A stretch of 64,000 nt of DNA, taken from the NCBI GenBank assembly GCA_022842935.1, contig JALHOP010000010.1, positions 170,144-234,143 of the forward strand, read 5' to 3'. The position numbers and the translations under genes are program-made. The notes beneath the pieces are model-generated. The model saw nothing but the letters and a program-made list of their open reading frames with translations. It ran no database searches and had not been told where the DNA came from. The DNA comes from Myxococcota bacterium (GTDB taxonomy: Bacteria; Myxococcota; XYA12-FULL-58-9; JALHOP01). The stretch's first letter is position 1. Every line of letters starts with the position of its first letter. Shown here piece by piece: positions 51,046-61,370 of the stretch.

Positions 51046-54000
51046 ATGATGTCCCTCGCCCGCCTCGCTGCCGCCCTCGTGTTCTTCACCGCCGCCTGTG
51101 GCGTCTCGCTCGACGTGCCAGACGGTACGGTCATCAACTGCGAGGTTGATTCCGAATGTCCCGAGGGCTTCCTCTGTAGTGCTGGCACGTGTGAGCAGGT
51201 GCTGGTCAACGTAGCACCCACCGTGTCGGTACGCGCCACGGCTCGCGGGGCCTCGAGCCTCCCGCTCGAGCTGACAGTCGCCGATGCCAACGGCAATATC
51301 GGTCGCACCGAGACGGTCGCCATCGAGCTCGCAAGCATCGTCGGCGGCGCGCGCTGCGCGATCACTGCGCTCGACGCACCGCTCGAGGGCATAGCGACGA
51401 CCCGCAGCGGCACGACGCTGACCGCGACATGGGATGCTTTAGCGGACGCATCGGCCGCGTGCGGGCTCGTGCCGCGTGACGTCGACCGTGACGGTAACGG
51501 CGCGGCCGACACGGCGGTGTTGCCCCGTCTTTCCGGAGTTGTCATCGAGGCGACCGCGATCGACGCGAGCGGCGCGCGTGGCCCCGTGGCGACCGCGAAC
51601 GTCGAGCTCGGCAATGATGCCCCGGTGGTAAGCCTCGCGGCGGTAGCCCCGCGTGTGATTGGCGACGTGGCTTTGGCCTACGCCATCGATGACACGTCAC
51701 TCGACCCGAGCGACCTCGACGTCGAGTTCGCGCTGCCAGACGCTCCTGAAGTCTGGCGCAAAGCCGCCATCAAGTACGGCGCTACCGCCTCCATCGCGAG
51801 CGACGGTTCCGAGCAATTTTTCGTTTGGGACAGCGCCGACCCAACCGGGGGGGTGGGCGCGTTTCGTCTATCCGGGGTGCGCCTGCGCGCCCGAGCGCGA
51901 GACGACGTGGGAGGGTACGACTACGGTGCTTTCGATGAGACCTCGTTCGCGGTCGACAACCAGACAGCGCCAACCATCGAGTCTCTGCAGCTCAGCGGCG
52001 ACGAGTTCGGCCGTCCGAGCGTCGGCTATCTTGCTTACCGCGCCATGGACGAGCAGTCCGACCCCGTCGACCTACGGGTCGAGTTGTCCATTGGGGGCGA
52101 GCCCTTTCTGCCCGCGACCGAGCTGCCGACCGAGCTTCATCACGGTCGCCTGGCTCTCGCCTCTTCGCCGCGCACGAGCAACGGCGGTGGCGTCGAGCAT
52201 CTGTTCGTCTGGGACATCGCCGCCGACATGCGGGGGCGAGCGACGACCGACGTGGTCCTGCGCGTGACGCCGGCCGACCCACGGGCAGGCGTCGGCAACC
52301 CTACGTTCCTCGGGGTGGGCGCACGCATCGCCGCTTCCCCAACCGACACCAACGCCGCAGGCTACCGAATTCTCGGCGCGGTGAGCGCGGACACGCGCCA
52401 CCGGGTCCTCTTGGGCAACGTCGACGGGAGTGCCGGCCTCGACGCCGTGACGGGGGTCAACCAGACAGCGGCTGGCCTTTCGAGCGTCGAGATCTTCCGC
52501 TTTACCGGGCAATCGACTGGCACCGTTCCTGACGGCAGGTTCGGCGCGGCTGTAGCTACCGACATCACCTTCGGAAACTCCGCGCGCGCCTACGCCCTCG
52601 GCCGTCTCAACGGCGACGCCTACGACGACCTCGTGGTCGTGGATCAGGACGACGTCGCCCTGGTCTTCGGCTCCGTGGCAGGCTTCGCGTCGGTCACGCT
52701 ACTCAGCGGTTCCGGCTGCGAGCCGCACACCACGAGCGTTGCCATCGGCGACTTCAACGACGACGGCCAAAACGAGGTCGCCTTGCCCTGCAACGGCCAG
52801 GTGAGGATCATCCGCTTCAGCGGAACATGGCAGGTCGACCCAACGACGTATGCGGTGCCGCAGTCCGTCGTTCGTATCGCCGCCGGGGACGTCAACGGCG
52901 ACGACCGCGATGACGTGGTGATTGCCACCGCGGTGACGGCGGCCGACTTCTTCGACCTCGGGGTACTCCCTGGCCAGGGTGGTGCGGTGCTGCTTGGCGC
53001 CCTCCAGGTCGTCGCCGACGACCTACCCATGAACTACGAAGACGATGCCCTCGTCTTCAACGAGCGCGGCGTCGACGTGGCGGCCGGCGACGTCGATGGC
53101 GACGGCGTCGATGACATCGTGGTCGACACAGCACCACTGCCGACCATCAGCGAGCTTCGCGTCTATCGCGGCGGCACGACCTTCTCGCCCCCCATCATCA
53201 GCGCGTCGATGCCAGAGCTCTCTGACTACTTGAACATCGTCGATGTCGACGGCGACGGTCGCAACGAGGTCATCACCTGGGCATGTATGCGCGCGGGCGG
53301 TGCGCCCTGTCCGTACATCCATGCCTTGCGGGACGGGGCTCTGCCGCTCCTCGCCAACCCCCGTCTGGAAGGCCTTGCGTGCGGCACCGCGACAAACGGA
53401 GCGGCCGCCGACCTCGATGGCGACGGCAAGGCGGAGCTCGTGGTCAACGAGCTATGCAGCCTGCAAGCCGGGGCACTCTTCACGTATTCGCTCGGCGCAG
53501 GCTTCGTTCCTGGCGCACTCGATGACGTCACGACCCTGAGCGCCGTCGAGCCTGCCTCCGACGACTTCGGCCTGTGTGACTACGATCATGACGGCGCGAT
53601 CGACGTCATGACGCTCGAGTACCTCATCACGGGCGCGGAGGTGCAGGCGGGGCGAACCAGCCTGCCCACGACGACACCAGGCCTCACGACCCTCAATGCT
53701 GGCACCTTTTCGGCCTGGGCAAGCAGCCCCTCGTTTTTGCGCAGCAAGCTCGCCGACGTCAACGGCGACGGCATCCTCGACATCTTCACGCACGACAGCG
53801 CCGTCGAGCTCGCCTCCGTCGCACTCGCTTCGTTCGACGCTACGCGCGGCTACGCATTCCGGCCTTACGCAGGCGTCTCCCTGAGCGTCCCGATCGATCA
53901 GCTCATTGCCATCGCCGACGCGAACGAAGACGGACGTGATGACATCATCGGGGTCGACGCGACGCGGTTTCTCGTCTACCGCTCGAACGCGGCGGTGCCG

Positions 54001-55293
54001 CCGCCGCCAAGCAACACGTGGACCTTCACGGCGACGACGGATATCACGACGGGAGCGGAGGTCACGCACGTCGCCCTGGCGGACCTCGACCGCGACGGCG
54101 ATCTCGATATCGCTGCGGGAGCGACAGGCGGCAACTTGTATGTCCTGCTTGGGAACGGCGCGGGAGCTTTCGTCCTTCAGGCCGGATGCAGCCGTACGAC
54201 CGCGTCGACGACTGTTCGCGGCGTCGCGATCGCGGACACAGCGGATGACGGCTACCCAGACGTCATCGTTGCGTCCGGCGACGCTGGCACCACCACCCTG
54301 CAGATCTTGAACCTCACGGCAGGCACGTGCGCGACCGAAGTCTTCACGACGCAACCCGCGACCACCGCTACCGTGGGTCTCATCGCTCCCTCTCGACTCG
54401 TCGCCGCCGATGTCGATGGTGATGGGATCATGGACGTCTCGGCGGTCACGGCCAACGCAGTGGTGACCTGGATCGCCCACATCCAGGGTGGGCTGGCCCG
54501 GGGCTTCATGTCGCCGCCGGTGACCTTGTCGAACGCGTTCATGCGCGCCGATATCGCGGATTTCGATCGCGACGGTACCGCTGATCTCGTCGGCCTTTCG
54601 ACGACCGCGAATACAGTGCGGGTCGCGCACGGCAGGCAGCTCGACTTCGCAACGCCCCGCACGGCGCCTTTGGACCACGTCGGTCTGTCGCTGCCTCAAC
54701 GCGACGCGTTCGGCGCCACGCTGACGCCAAGAGTTCTGCGCAAACCTTACGACGGCTACGGGCGCTGGGACGAGCCCACCGTCGTCGACTTCGAGCTCGC
54801 AGCCGCCGAGGCTGGGGTATTGCCGACGGGCTTGCGAGTACTGACACGACCGTTCGAGATCAACGGCCTATCGTATCTGTTGCGTGACGAAGCAAGCGGT
54901 CGCTATCGCGTACAGATCGTTTACGCGGACGCCGACGCCGCGGCCAATCGCGGGGTGGTCGTCGACCTGCCTATTCCGCCGGCGCGCCAGGGCCTCGACC
55001 TGTCGACCGGGGTCGTCGTCGTCTTTCGTAACGATGACTTCTTGCGAGCGGCCGAGCTCGACGGCGACCCGCTGTTCGGTAGCCCCGCCGGTGCCGACGT
55101 ATTGCCACTCGACGCGCGTGGCGAACCCACCATCGTCCGACGCGTGAGCAGCTGGGAGAGCCTGCCACGTGACGCTGACGGTGACTTCGCGACCGAGAGC
55201 GGTCGACGCTTCTTGGTGGAGAATGCCGGCGGCGTGCATCGCGTCCGCGTTCTCGTCGATGCCCCCGGTGTCGTACAGGCCTTCGTACCGTAG
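51046..55293 (+). CDS. Giant FG-GAP (VCBS-like) repeat lipoprotein
   Basis: A 1415-aa predicted lipoprotein (FFTAACGVS lipobox) with a Cys-rich module (CEVDSECPEGFLCSAGTCEQ). Ig-like stretches run to about residue 440. About 14 FG-GAP calcium-binding repeats follow (about 456-1180), including AGDVDGDGVDDIVVDT, VDVDGDGRNEVITW, LADVNGDGILDIFTHD and IADFDRDGTADLVGLS; fourteen blades would suit two seven-bladed propellers. A unique C-terminal domain of about 200 residues ends the chain. It is probably an adhesin or surface protein. TAGAAT (51029-51034) upstream may be its -10 box. Confidence 0.88.
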   Translation: MMSLARLAAALVFFTAACGVSLDVPDGTVINCEVDSECPEGFLCSAGTCEQVLVNVAPTVSVRATARGASSLPLELTVADANGNIGRTETVAIELASIVGGARCAITALDAPLEGIATTRSGTTLTATWDALADASAACGLVPRDVDRDGNGAADTAVLPRLSGVVIEATAIDASGARGPVATANVELGNDAPVVSLAAVAPRVIGDVALAYAIDDTSLDPSDLDVEFALPDAPEVWRKAAIKYGATASIASDGSEQFFVWDSADPTGGVGAFRLSGVRLRARARDDVGGYDYGAFDETSFAVDNQTAPTIESLQLSGDEFGRPSVGYLAYRAMDEQSDPVDLRVELSIGGEPFLPATELPTELHHGRLALASSPRTSNGGGVEHLFVWDIAADMRGRATTDVVLRVTPADPRAGVGNPTFLGVGARIAASPTDTNAAGYRILGAVSADTRHRVLLGNVDGSAGLDAVTGVNQTAAGLSSVEIFRFTGQSTGTVPDGRFGAAVATDITFGNSARAYALGRLNGDAYDDLVVVDQDDVALVFGSVAGFASVTLLSGSGCEPHTTSVAIGDFNDDGQNEVALPCNGQVRIIRFSGTWQVDPTTYAVPQSVVRIAAGDVNGDDRDDVVIATAVTAADFFDLGVLPGQGGAVLLGALQVVADDLPMNYEDDALVFNERGVDVAAGDVDGDGVDDIVVDTAPLPTISELRVYRGGTTFSPPIISASMPELSDYLNIVDVDGDGRNEVITWACMRAGGAPCPYIHALRDGALPLLANPRLEGLACGTATNGAAADLDGDGKAELVVNELCSLQAGALFTYSLGAGFVPGALDDVTTLSAVEPASDDFGLCDYDHDGAIDVMTLEYLITGAEVQAGRTSLPTTTPGLTTLNAGTFSAWASSPSFLRSKLADVNGDGILDIFTHDSAVELASVALASFDATRGYAFRPYAGVSLSVPIDQLIAIADANEDGRDDIIGVDATRFLVYRSNAAVPPPPSNTWTFTATTDITTGAEVTHVALADLDRDGDLDIAAGATGGNLYVLLGNGAGAFVLQAGCSRTTASTTVRGVAIADTADDGYPDVIVASGDAGTTTLQILNLTAGTCATEVFTTQPATTATVGLIAPSRLVAADVDGDGIMDVSAVTANAVVTWIAHIQGGLARGFMSPPVTLSNAFMRADIADFDRDGTADLVGLSTTANTVRVAHGRQLDFATPRTAPLDHVGLSLPQRDAFGATLTPRVLRKPYDGYGRWDEPTVVDFELAAAEAGVLPTGLRVLTRPFEINGLSYLLRDEASGRYRVQIVYADADAAANRGVVVDLPIPPARQGLDLSTGVVVVFRNDDFLRAAELDGDPLFGSPAGADVLPLDARGEPTIVRRVSSWESLPRDADGDFATESGRRFLVENAGGVHRVRVLVDAPGVVQAFVP

Positions 55294-55318
55294 GTCCTAG
55301 AAGGCATCCTGATACGCT

Positions 55319-55672
55319 CTAGTACTGCACCATGGGCTCGAATCCCCCCCAGATCATGCGCTTCATATCGAAGGGCGAGGTCTTTTCATCGAACACCATG
55401 CGCGGGTCACGCAGGACCTTCGCGTTGATGAAGTCGCGCTCTTGGCGCGAGTTGTAGGTGATGAACGCGAAGACCACGGTCTCGTCGTCTTTCGCCATCA
55501 CCGCCCGAGGGAAAGACGTTAGCTCGCCCTTCGGCACGTCGTCCGCGACGCACTCGACGTACGATAGCGCGCCGTGCTCTCGCCACACCTGCCCGGCAAG
55601 TGAAGCGAGCTTGCGATACTCCTCCATCTTGTTCTTCGGAACCGCCAGCACGAAGCCGTCGACGTACGCCAT
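55319..55672 (-). CDS. DUF1428 (YbaA-like) protein
   Basis: A 117-aa dimeric alpha/beta-barrel-type protein of the DUF1428 family: MAYVDGFVLAVPKNKMEEYRKLA, ALSYVECVADDVPKGELTSFPRAV, FAFITYNSRQERDFINAKV and DMKRMIWGGFEPMV. The family (E. coli YbaA) has no established biochemical function. Single-gene unit just downstream of the SDR gene on the same strand. Confidence 0.92.
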   Translation of the reverse strand: MAYVDGFVLAVPKNKMEEYRKLASLAGQVWREHGALSYVECVADDVPKGELTSFPRAVMAKDDETVVFAFITYNSRQERDFINAKVLRDPRMVFDEKTSPFDMKRMIWGGFEPMVQY

Positions 55673-55787
55673 GGTTCACTCCTTCTTGTGCCCCATGAGG
55701 TAGTGCCACCGTCAGTGCGAAGCAAGCTCCGCCACGCTCGACCGCGTCGCGCCGCAAACGCGTATGTTCGACGGCCCACCCGGGAGA

Positions 55788-56810
55788 TCAGGCGATATTG
55801 TGACGCCTCTGAACATCGCGCACGGTGTCGAGCAACGTCTCCTGCGGGTCACGACAGCGAAAGCCCAACTCGGTCTCCGCCTTGGCGGAGTCGCAGTACC
55901 AGGTGTGCTCGGCCATCTCGATGCTTTGGGCGTCGAGAAGGGGCGCGACGTCGAGCTTCCGGCAAATCGCCTCAATGAGACCCGCGCCGAAACGCATGGT
56001 CTTCGGGCTCACCACGGCGCGCGGCGCGGCATGGCCCGCGATACGGGCGGCACGGCCGAGAAACGTCGCTAGGGTCATGTTGGCGGCTGAGAGCAGGTAA
56101 CGCTCGCCCGATTTGCCCTTCTTCATCGCCAGCACGCAGCCGGCGGCCGCATCGCGGGCGTCGACGAAGGCAACACCACCGCCACGCGGGATGAAGGGGA
56201 GCTTACCCCGAACGACCTTCTCGATGTCGCCGGTCGACGAACCGCGCTCGTCACCTGGCCCCAAGAGTAGCGATGGGTTGACGACAACCACGTCGAGACC
56301 AAGCTCCTTGGCGAGCTGCAACGCGGTCTGCTCCTGGTAGATCTTCGAGAGATAGTAGGGCCAGCGCATCACCACGTCCGTGCGGTATGGGCTCGCCTCC
56401 GTGGAGATCTCGTCTTCGTCTTTGCTCACCGCGATGGTGCCACTGGTCGAGACCACGACAGCCCTGCGCGCTTTGGCGGACGACGCCGCGTTCAGAACGT
56501 TGCGGGTGCCCTCGACGTGCAGGCGAAAGAGCTGGCCGGCTTGCTCGGGGTCCCGGGAGACCTGGCCGGCGAGATGATAGACCTCGCTGACGCCCTGCAT
56601 GGCCTTGGCGCAATCCGCCGGATTGCAGACATCGCCCTGCACCACCTCGACGTCGTTTTTGGAGAGATGCAAGGTTGGCTGACGAACCAATGCGCGCAAA
56701 GGACGCTGAGGCTCTTGGTGACGCAGGGCCTCGATGAGGTGCTTGCCGAGAAAACCGGTGGCACCGGTGATCAAGACGACGCCAGCCTCGCTCTTCTTCT
56801 TAGTCGCCAT
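55788..56810 (-). CDS. Extended short-chain dehydrogenase (NAD-dependent epimerase-like)
   Basis: A 340-aa extended SDR. NAD site VVLITGATGFLGKHL near the N-terminus, DVCNPAD, YHLAGQVSRDPEQA, catalytic Ser in VVSTSGT and the YYLSK catalytic Tyr-Lys pair. It most resembles dihydroflavonol reductase/3-beta-HSD-like SDRs. The ATG at 56810 overlaps by 11 bases the end of the 1490-aa lipid enzyme, so the two are coupled. It may reduce or oxidise an intermediate of the same lipid pathway (inference). Confidence 0.88.
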   Translation of the reverse strand: MATKKKSEAGVVLITGATGFLGKHLIEALRHQEPQRPLRALVRQPTLHLSKNDVEVVQGDVCNPADCAKAMQGVSEVYHLAGQVSRDPEQAGQLFRLHVEGTRNVLNAASSAKARRAVVVSTSGTIAVSKDEDEISTEASPYRTDVVMRWPYYLSKIYQEQTALQLAKELGLDVVVVNPSLLLGPGDERGSSTGDIEKVVRGKLPFIPRGGGVAFVDARDAAAGCVLAMKKGKSGERYLLSAANMTLATFLGRAARIAGHAAPRAVVSPKTMRFGAGLIEAICRKLDVAPLLDAQSIEMAEHTWYCDSAKAETELGFRCRDPQETLLDTVRDVQRRHNIA

Positions 56811-59800
56811 CGTTCTCACCAAGCGCGCGCGCCGACAGCGTCGACCGAGTCGACGAGCGTCCCTTCACAGACTCACGACGAGCTCGCGGCACATCCTCGG
56901 TGTCGTCCTCGGGCTGCGCCGATTTCGTCGGAAGCGCCTCATCGGCGATATCACGCGCTAGCTGCTCGGGCTTGTAGCCACCTTGGTCGCGAAGCGCTTG
57001 GACCGCGCGCTCGACGAGGAGCGTCGCCATCCGATGCGCATCACTACGTGCACAACGGCTGGTGAGCTCCTTCATGAGCTCGGGTCGCAACGCCGGACCG
57101 ATCAGCGCGCCGATATCACGCGTTCGCGGCAACAATGTGCTGCCCTTGGGCATCGCCTCGTAGGTGCCCCAAAGATACATCGGCACCACCGGACGCTCGG
57201 ATGCGACCGCGAGATAGCCGATGGATGCCTTGAAGGGTCTCATGCGGCCGTCCGGGCTACGGGTGCCCTCCGGGAAGATGAGCAAGCTATCCCCACGTTC
57301 GATGACCGCGAGCGCCCGTCGGAGCGACGCGCGCGTGGCGCCGTGGCGCTCGATGGCGAGCAGGTTCGTGAAGTTCTCGAAGTAGGTACGCTTGAGACGC
57401 GAGCCAAAGAAGTAGTCGCGGGCGGCGAGCGACACCAAGCGATCGCCATGGTCGCCGAGCGCGAGCTCGACGAGACCTGCATCGAGGTGACTCGCGTGAT
57501 TCGCGGCGACGATGAAACCCGTGTCTCTCGGCACGTAGTCGCGACCGCGCACCTCGACGTCCATCACGTGTTCGTAGAACTTCTTTTGATTCCAGCGCAG
57601 GAAGGCCTTGCCCGCCTTGGCGATAGGAGACGGCAGTGTGATGGCCTCGGGGTCCGTGGGTCGCTCGTCCTTCTTGACGACCGCTTTGGGCCTCACGGAA
57701 GCCGGGGCTGCCACGAGCAGACGCGCGAGATCGGCGACCCGCTCGATGGACATGAGCTGCTCGCTCGTCACGTCACGCTTCACGTGCGCCTCGAGCGCGG
57801 TCGCGAGCTCGACGAACATCAGCGAATCGAATCCGAGATCGACGAGACGTGCATCGGCTGGCACGTCGTTGACCGAACGCGACAGCAAGCCCGCGACGAC
57901 CTGGCGCGCGAGCATCACGGGTGTCGACTCGTTGTTGGCCGCCTCATGAACGTTTGCAGTCGCCTGCGACAGGCGCAGCAGCTCGGAGACCACTTCGGGA
58001 CGCTTCACCTTGCGCGTCGAGGTCCGAGGCAAGTCGTGATCGACGATGTGCACGACCTTCAGACGCTTGTGATAGGGCAGCGTGTCGCTCGTGCGCTTGA
58101 CGTGGTCGTGGATCTCCCGGCGCACTTCGTCGCGCGGCCGATCGCCGTATGCCGGCACGATGAGACAGGCTACGCGCTCGCGACCGTCGGCGGTGAGCCC
58201 AACCACGGACAGTTCCTTGATGGCGTCGTGCTTGCCGTAGAGCTCCTCGAGCTCGTCCGGGTAAACATTGCGCCCATCAGCGTCGACGATGACGTCCTTC
58301 TTGCGTCCGACCAGGAAGAGGCGGCCCTCGCTGTCAAGTTGACCCAGGTCGCCCGTGTGGAACCAGCCGTCCGTCAAAGCGGGCGGCGCGTCATCGCCCC
58401 AATAGCCAAGCATGACGTTCGGACCCCGCGCGAGAACCTCACCAATGCCGTCTTCGTTGGGCTCGTCGATCTTGATGTCGACGCCGTGCAGGGGCTTGCC
58501 AACACTGCCGGTAATGACGCGATCGAGCGGGTCGGTGACTGTAAGCACCGGCGCCGTCTCGGTGAGTCCGTAGCCTTCGGTCATGTTGAAGCCGACGCCA
58601 CGGAAGAACTCGAGCACCTCGGGAGACAGCGCCGAACCACCGCTCACCAGGTAGCGCAAGCGACCACCCAGGGCACGATGGACCGGGTACGCGAGCAACG
58701 GGCCGAGGTTGAATTCGGTGCGATCGCGAAGGAACGAGTTCACCGCGCGCACCCCGTCCAAGGCGAGACCCGCGAGGTGCGTCGTGTCGTTGAGCCGCGA
58801 CTCGATGCGTCGCTGCAACAGCTGCCACAAGGCTGGAACGCCGATGAGCCCCGTGACACCGCGCTGAAGTGCCCGCTGAAGCGTATCGCCGTTCAGCTCT
58901 GAAAGATAGGTGATGGTAGCACCGCGCGACAGGGGCAAGAGCAGGCCGGCGGTGAACTCAAATGTGTGATGGAGCGGCAATACGCTGAGGAGGTGGTCTT
59001 TCTCGTCGAGCGTGAAGATACCGGCGAGCCGCGACACCTCGAAGGTAAAGTTGCGGTGCGACAGCATGACGCCCTTGGGCGTCCCCGTCGTGCCACTCGT
59101 GAAGATGAGCGATGCCAACCTAGCGGGCGCCTTGGGGACCACTAGCTCTCCGCGGAAGCGGACGGCATCCCGCAGGGACCATACGGCGCAGTCGAGCTTA
59201 CCAAGACGCGCTTGGGCCTTGGGCGACAAGAGCACGCCAGCAGCCTTGGCCGCCTTGGCAATATTGACGATCTCGTTGGCCTTCGCTGCGGAATCGACGG
59301 GCACCACGGTGCAGCCAGCGCGCAAAATACCGAAATACGCCGCGACCCACTCGGGCCTGTTCTCTGACACGAGCAGCACCCGCTGATCGACCTCGCCGCG
59401 GGTCTGCTCGAGGACGAACGCCGAGACGCGCTCGGCGAGCTGCCGCAGCTCTCCGTAGGTAAGGTGCTCGAAGGTGTCGCCGTCGAGGAAACGCAACGCT
59501 AGGCGGTGCCGGTGAGCGTGCGTCGTCGACTCGAACATGTCGACGAGATCGCGATGCATATGGGCGAGCTTGGGCTTCTCGGCGAGCTCTTCCTCGAGCG
59601 CAGGGAAGACCCACTTCTCGAGACCCGGAATATGCGTCTTGATGAAGTAGTCGCGCCAGAGATAGCCCTCGGGCGCCCAGTTGAGGACATCGCGTTCGGC
59701 TTGCGGCACCCGGTGCATGAGCGACCGCGTGTTATCGCAGCGGAACACGTATTTGTTCTCGGCGACGAACGGGATGAATAGGTCGAGCACCATGTTGATG

Positions 59801-61272
59801 CGCGACGAGCTGGTTTCGACGAACTCGGCGATCTCGCGCGTTTTGCTGAGCGGCTCGCGCATCCAGCCCAATCGGTCGGGCCCGATGTCGTCGATCGTCT
59901 TGATGAGCGAGCTGGCCGCCGTCTTCAATCGCGGAGTCGAGATCTTGTTGAACGTCTCGAGCGCCATTGGCTGCGTTTCGTAGTGACGCTTGAACCAGTC
60001 GATGAGCGCGGGCCCGGGACGTGAAGCGCGGAGCTTGGTGACCTTGGCGCGGGCGCGCGTGCGCCCCTCGTATGCGGTGAGCTCGAGAGCCTTCTTGATG
60101 GTGAGTGGATTTACGTCACCCGAGGCGGCTTGGTAGACCATCTTGTTGGTCTTGGTGAGGCAGGCTGCGCCTGCGGCGATAATCGCCGTCGCCACCATGT
60201 CGCAGGGGATGACGTCGAGCAGCAGGTCTTCGGCGAAGGGGAAGTGCAAAAGCCCCTGGCGCACCATCAAGATGAGTGGTGCCGTCGTGGTGAAGCCCTC
60301 GTTCCAACCGGGCAGCGGGAACGAGTGAGCGCTTTCGACAATCGACGGTCGCACGATGGATGCGACGAGGCCGTGATTCTGCGCGGCGTCGGCGATGACC
60401 ATTTCGCCGAGCGCTTTGGTGAACGTGTACGTGTTCGTCCAGCCCCAGAACTTGGCGCGCTCCATGCCGACGCGCTTGAGCTCCTGCGTGAGCCAAACCT
60501 TCTTCTGGCGTAGCACCGCGGCCTTCAGCGCAACACCATCGGAAGCGTCGCGACCCTCTTCAGCCAGCTTGTCGATGGCCTCTTTGCGCCAATGCGCTTT
60601 GGTGACTGGGTCATCGGCGCGGCTACGTACCTCCTGCGCAAGCTCGCCCAATCGGGTGATCTCGCGCTGAAAGTCGAAGTCGCTTGCGCGCTGGTCGCTC
60701 GCATCAGGAAGGCGCCCAAGGATGGGCTCATCTTCGAGGATCTGACCACTGCGCTTGCCGGCCACGAAGCAGGTCGAGACGTGGACCAACGCAGCGCCAA
60801 GATCCCGCGCGAGCTTGACCACGTTCTGAGCGCCGATGGCGTTGATGCTGAGGGCGCTATCGACGGAGGGATCGAAATCGACCAGGCCGGCGCTGTTCAA
60901 GATGAGGTCGAGGCCCTGGATGTCCCGCAAGGCCTCCTCGGACAGTCCGCAGTTCTCCTTGGTGATGTTGCCGTCGACTGGCGTCACCTTTTCGGCGAGG
61001 AACTGTTCGAGGTCGTCGGGGTGAGCGGCGACGACCGGCCCCATGGCCGGCGACGCCATGACCTTCTTGGCGAAACGGTCCTTTGCGCGATCCGAAGGGC
61101 CGGGCCTGATGAGGACGTAGATGCGGCCAATGTCAGGGAAGCGCGTGAGCAAAAACGAAAGGACGACCTTACCGAGAAACCCGGTGGTTCCCGTCAAGAG
61201 GATGCGCTTGCCGGCGTAGGTGGCGCCAATGGGCAAATCTGCCGGCGCTACCGGGCTGTCGGGGGCTGCCAT
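56800..61272 (-). CDS. elbD: Multidomain reductase/AMP-ligase/ACP/PlsC enzyme (ElbD-like)
   Basis: A 1490-aa fusion of four enzyme parts. (1) Fatty-acyl reductase: NADPH site GTTGFLGK (28-35), YTFTK (282-286), sterile-type tail to about 560. (2) Acyl-AMP ligase, about 580-1095: TSGTTGTPKGV (725-735), GYGLTET, TGDLG, and GRKKDVI. (3) Acyl-carrier domain with phosphopantetheine Ser1150 (LGFDSL). (4) PlsC acyltransferase, 1230-1400: NHASHLD (H1259/D1264) and PEGTRS (E1335). This set is what I recall of myxobacterial ElbD, which makes the fatty-alcohol part of ether lipids. It could activate, load, reduce and esterify acyl chains. The symbol is by similarity; orthology is unchecked. Confidence 0.85.
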   Translation of the reverse strand: MAAPDSPVAPADLPIGATYAGKRILLTGTTGFLGKVVLSFLLTRFPDIGRIYVLIRPGPSDRAKDRFAKKVMASPAMGPVVAAHPDDLEQFLAEKVTPVDGNITKENCGLSEEALRDIQGLDLILNSAGLVDFDPSVDSALSINAIGAQNVVKLARDLGAALVHVSTCFVAGKRSGQILEDEPILGRLPDASDQRASDFDFQREITRLGELAQEVRSRADDPVTKAHWRKEAIDKLAEEGRDASDGVALKAAVLRQKKVWLTQELKRVGMERAKFWGWTNTYTFTKALGEMVIADAAQNHGLVASIVRPSIVESAHSFPLPGWNEGFTTTAPLILMVRQGLLHFPFAEDLLLDVIPCDMVATAIIAAGAACLTKTNKMVYQAASGDVNPLTIKKALELTAYEGRTRARAKVTKLRASRPGPALIDWFKRHYETQPMALETFNKISTPRLKTAASSLIKTIDDIGPDRLGWMREPLSKTREIAEFVETSSSRINMVLDLFIPFVAENKYVFRCDNTRSLMHRVPQAERDVLNWAPEGYLWRDYFIKTHIPGLEKWVFPALEEELAEKPKLAHMHRDLVDMFESTTHAHRHRLALRFLDGDTFEHLTYGELRQLAERVSAFVLEQTRGEVDQRVLLVSENRPEWVAAYFGILRAGCTVVPVDSAAKANEIVNIAKAAKAAGVLLSPKAQARLGKLDCAVWSLRDAVRFRGELVVPKAPARLASLIFTSGTTGTPKGVMLSHRNFTFEVSRLAGIFTLDEKDHLLSVLPLHHTFEFTAGLLLPLSRGATITYLSELNGDTLQRALQRGVTGLIGVPALWQLLQRRIESRLNDTTHLAGLALDGVRAVNSFLRDRTEFNLGPLLAYPVHRALGGRLRYLVSGGSALSPEVLEFFRGVGFNMTEGYGLTETAPVLTVTDPLDRVITGSVGKPLHGVDIKIDEPNEDGIGEVLARGPNVMLGYWGDDAPPALTDGWFHTGDLGQLDSEGRLFLVGRKKDVIVDADGRNVYPDELEELYGKHDAIKELSVVGLTADGRERVACLIVPAYGDRPRDEVRREIHDHVKRTSDTLPYHKRLKVVHIVDHDLPRTSTRKVKRPEVVSELLRLSQATANVHEAANNESTPVMLARQVVAGLLSRSVNDVPADARLVDLGFDSLMFVELATALEAHVKRDVTSEQLMSIERVADLARLLVAAPASVRPKAVVKKDERPTDPEAITLPSPIAKAGKAFLRWNQKKFYEHVMDVEVRGRDYVPRDTGFIVAANHASHLDAGLVELALGDHGDRLVSLAARDYFFGSRLKRTYFENFTNLLAIERHGATRASLRRALAVIERGDSLLIFPEGTRSPDGRMRPFKASIGYLAVASERPVVPMYLWGTYEAMPKGSTLLPRTRDIGALIGPALRPELMKELTSRCARSDAHRMATLLVERAVQALRDQGGYKPEQLARDIADEALPTKSAQPEDDTEDVPRARRESVKGRSSTRSTLSARALGENDGD

Positions 61273-61370
61273 GGAGGGGCGAATTGATAAGGTAAGGGCA
61301 CTAAAACGTCAATTCGCGTCGCGGCGAGCCACCGATTGACACCGGAAGGCCTCCGAGACACGGATGCCGC

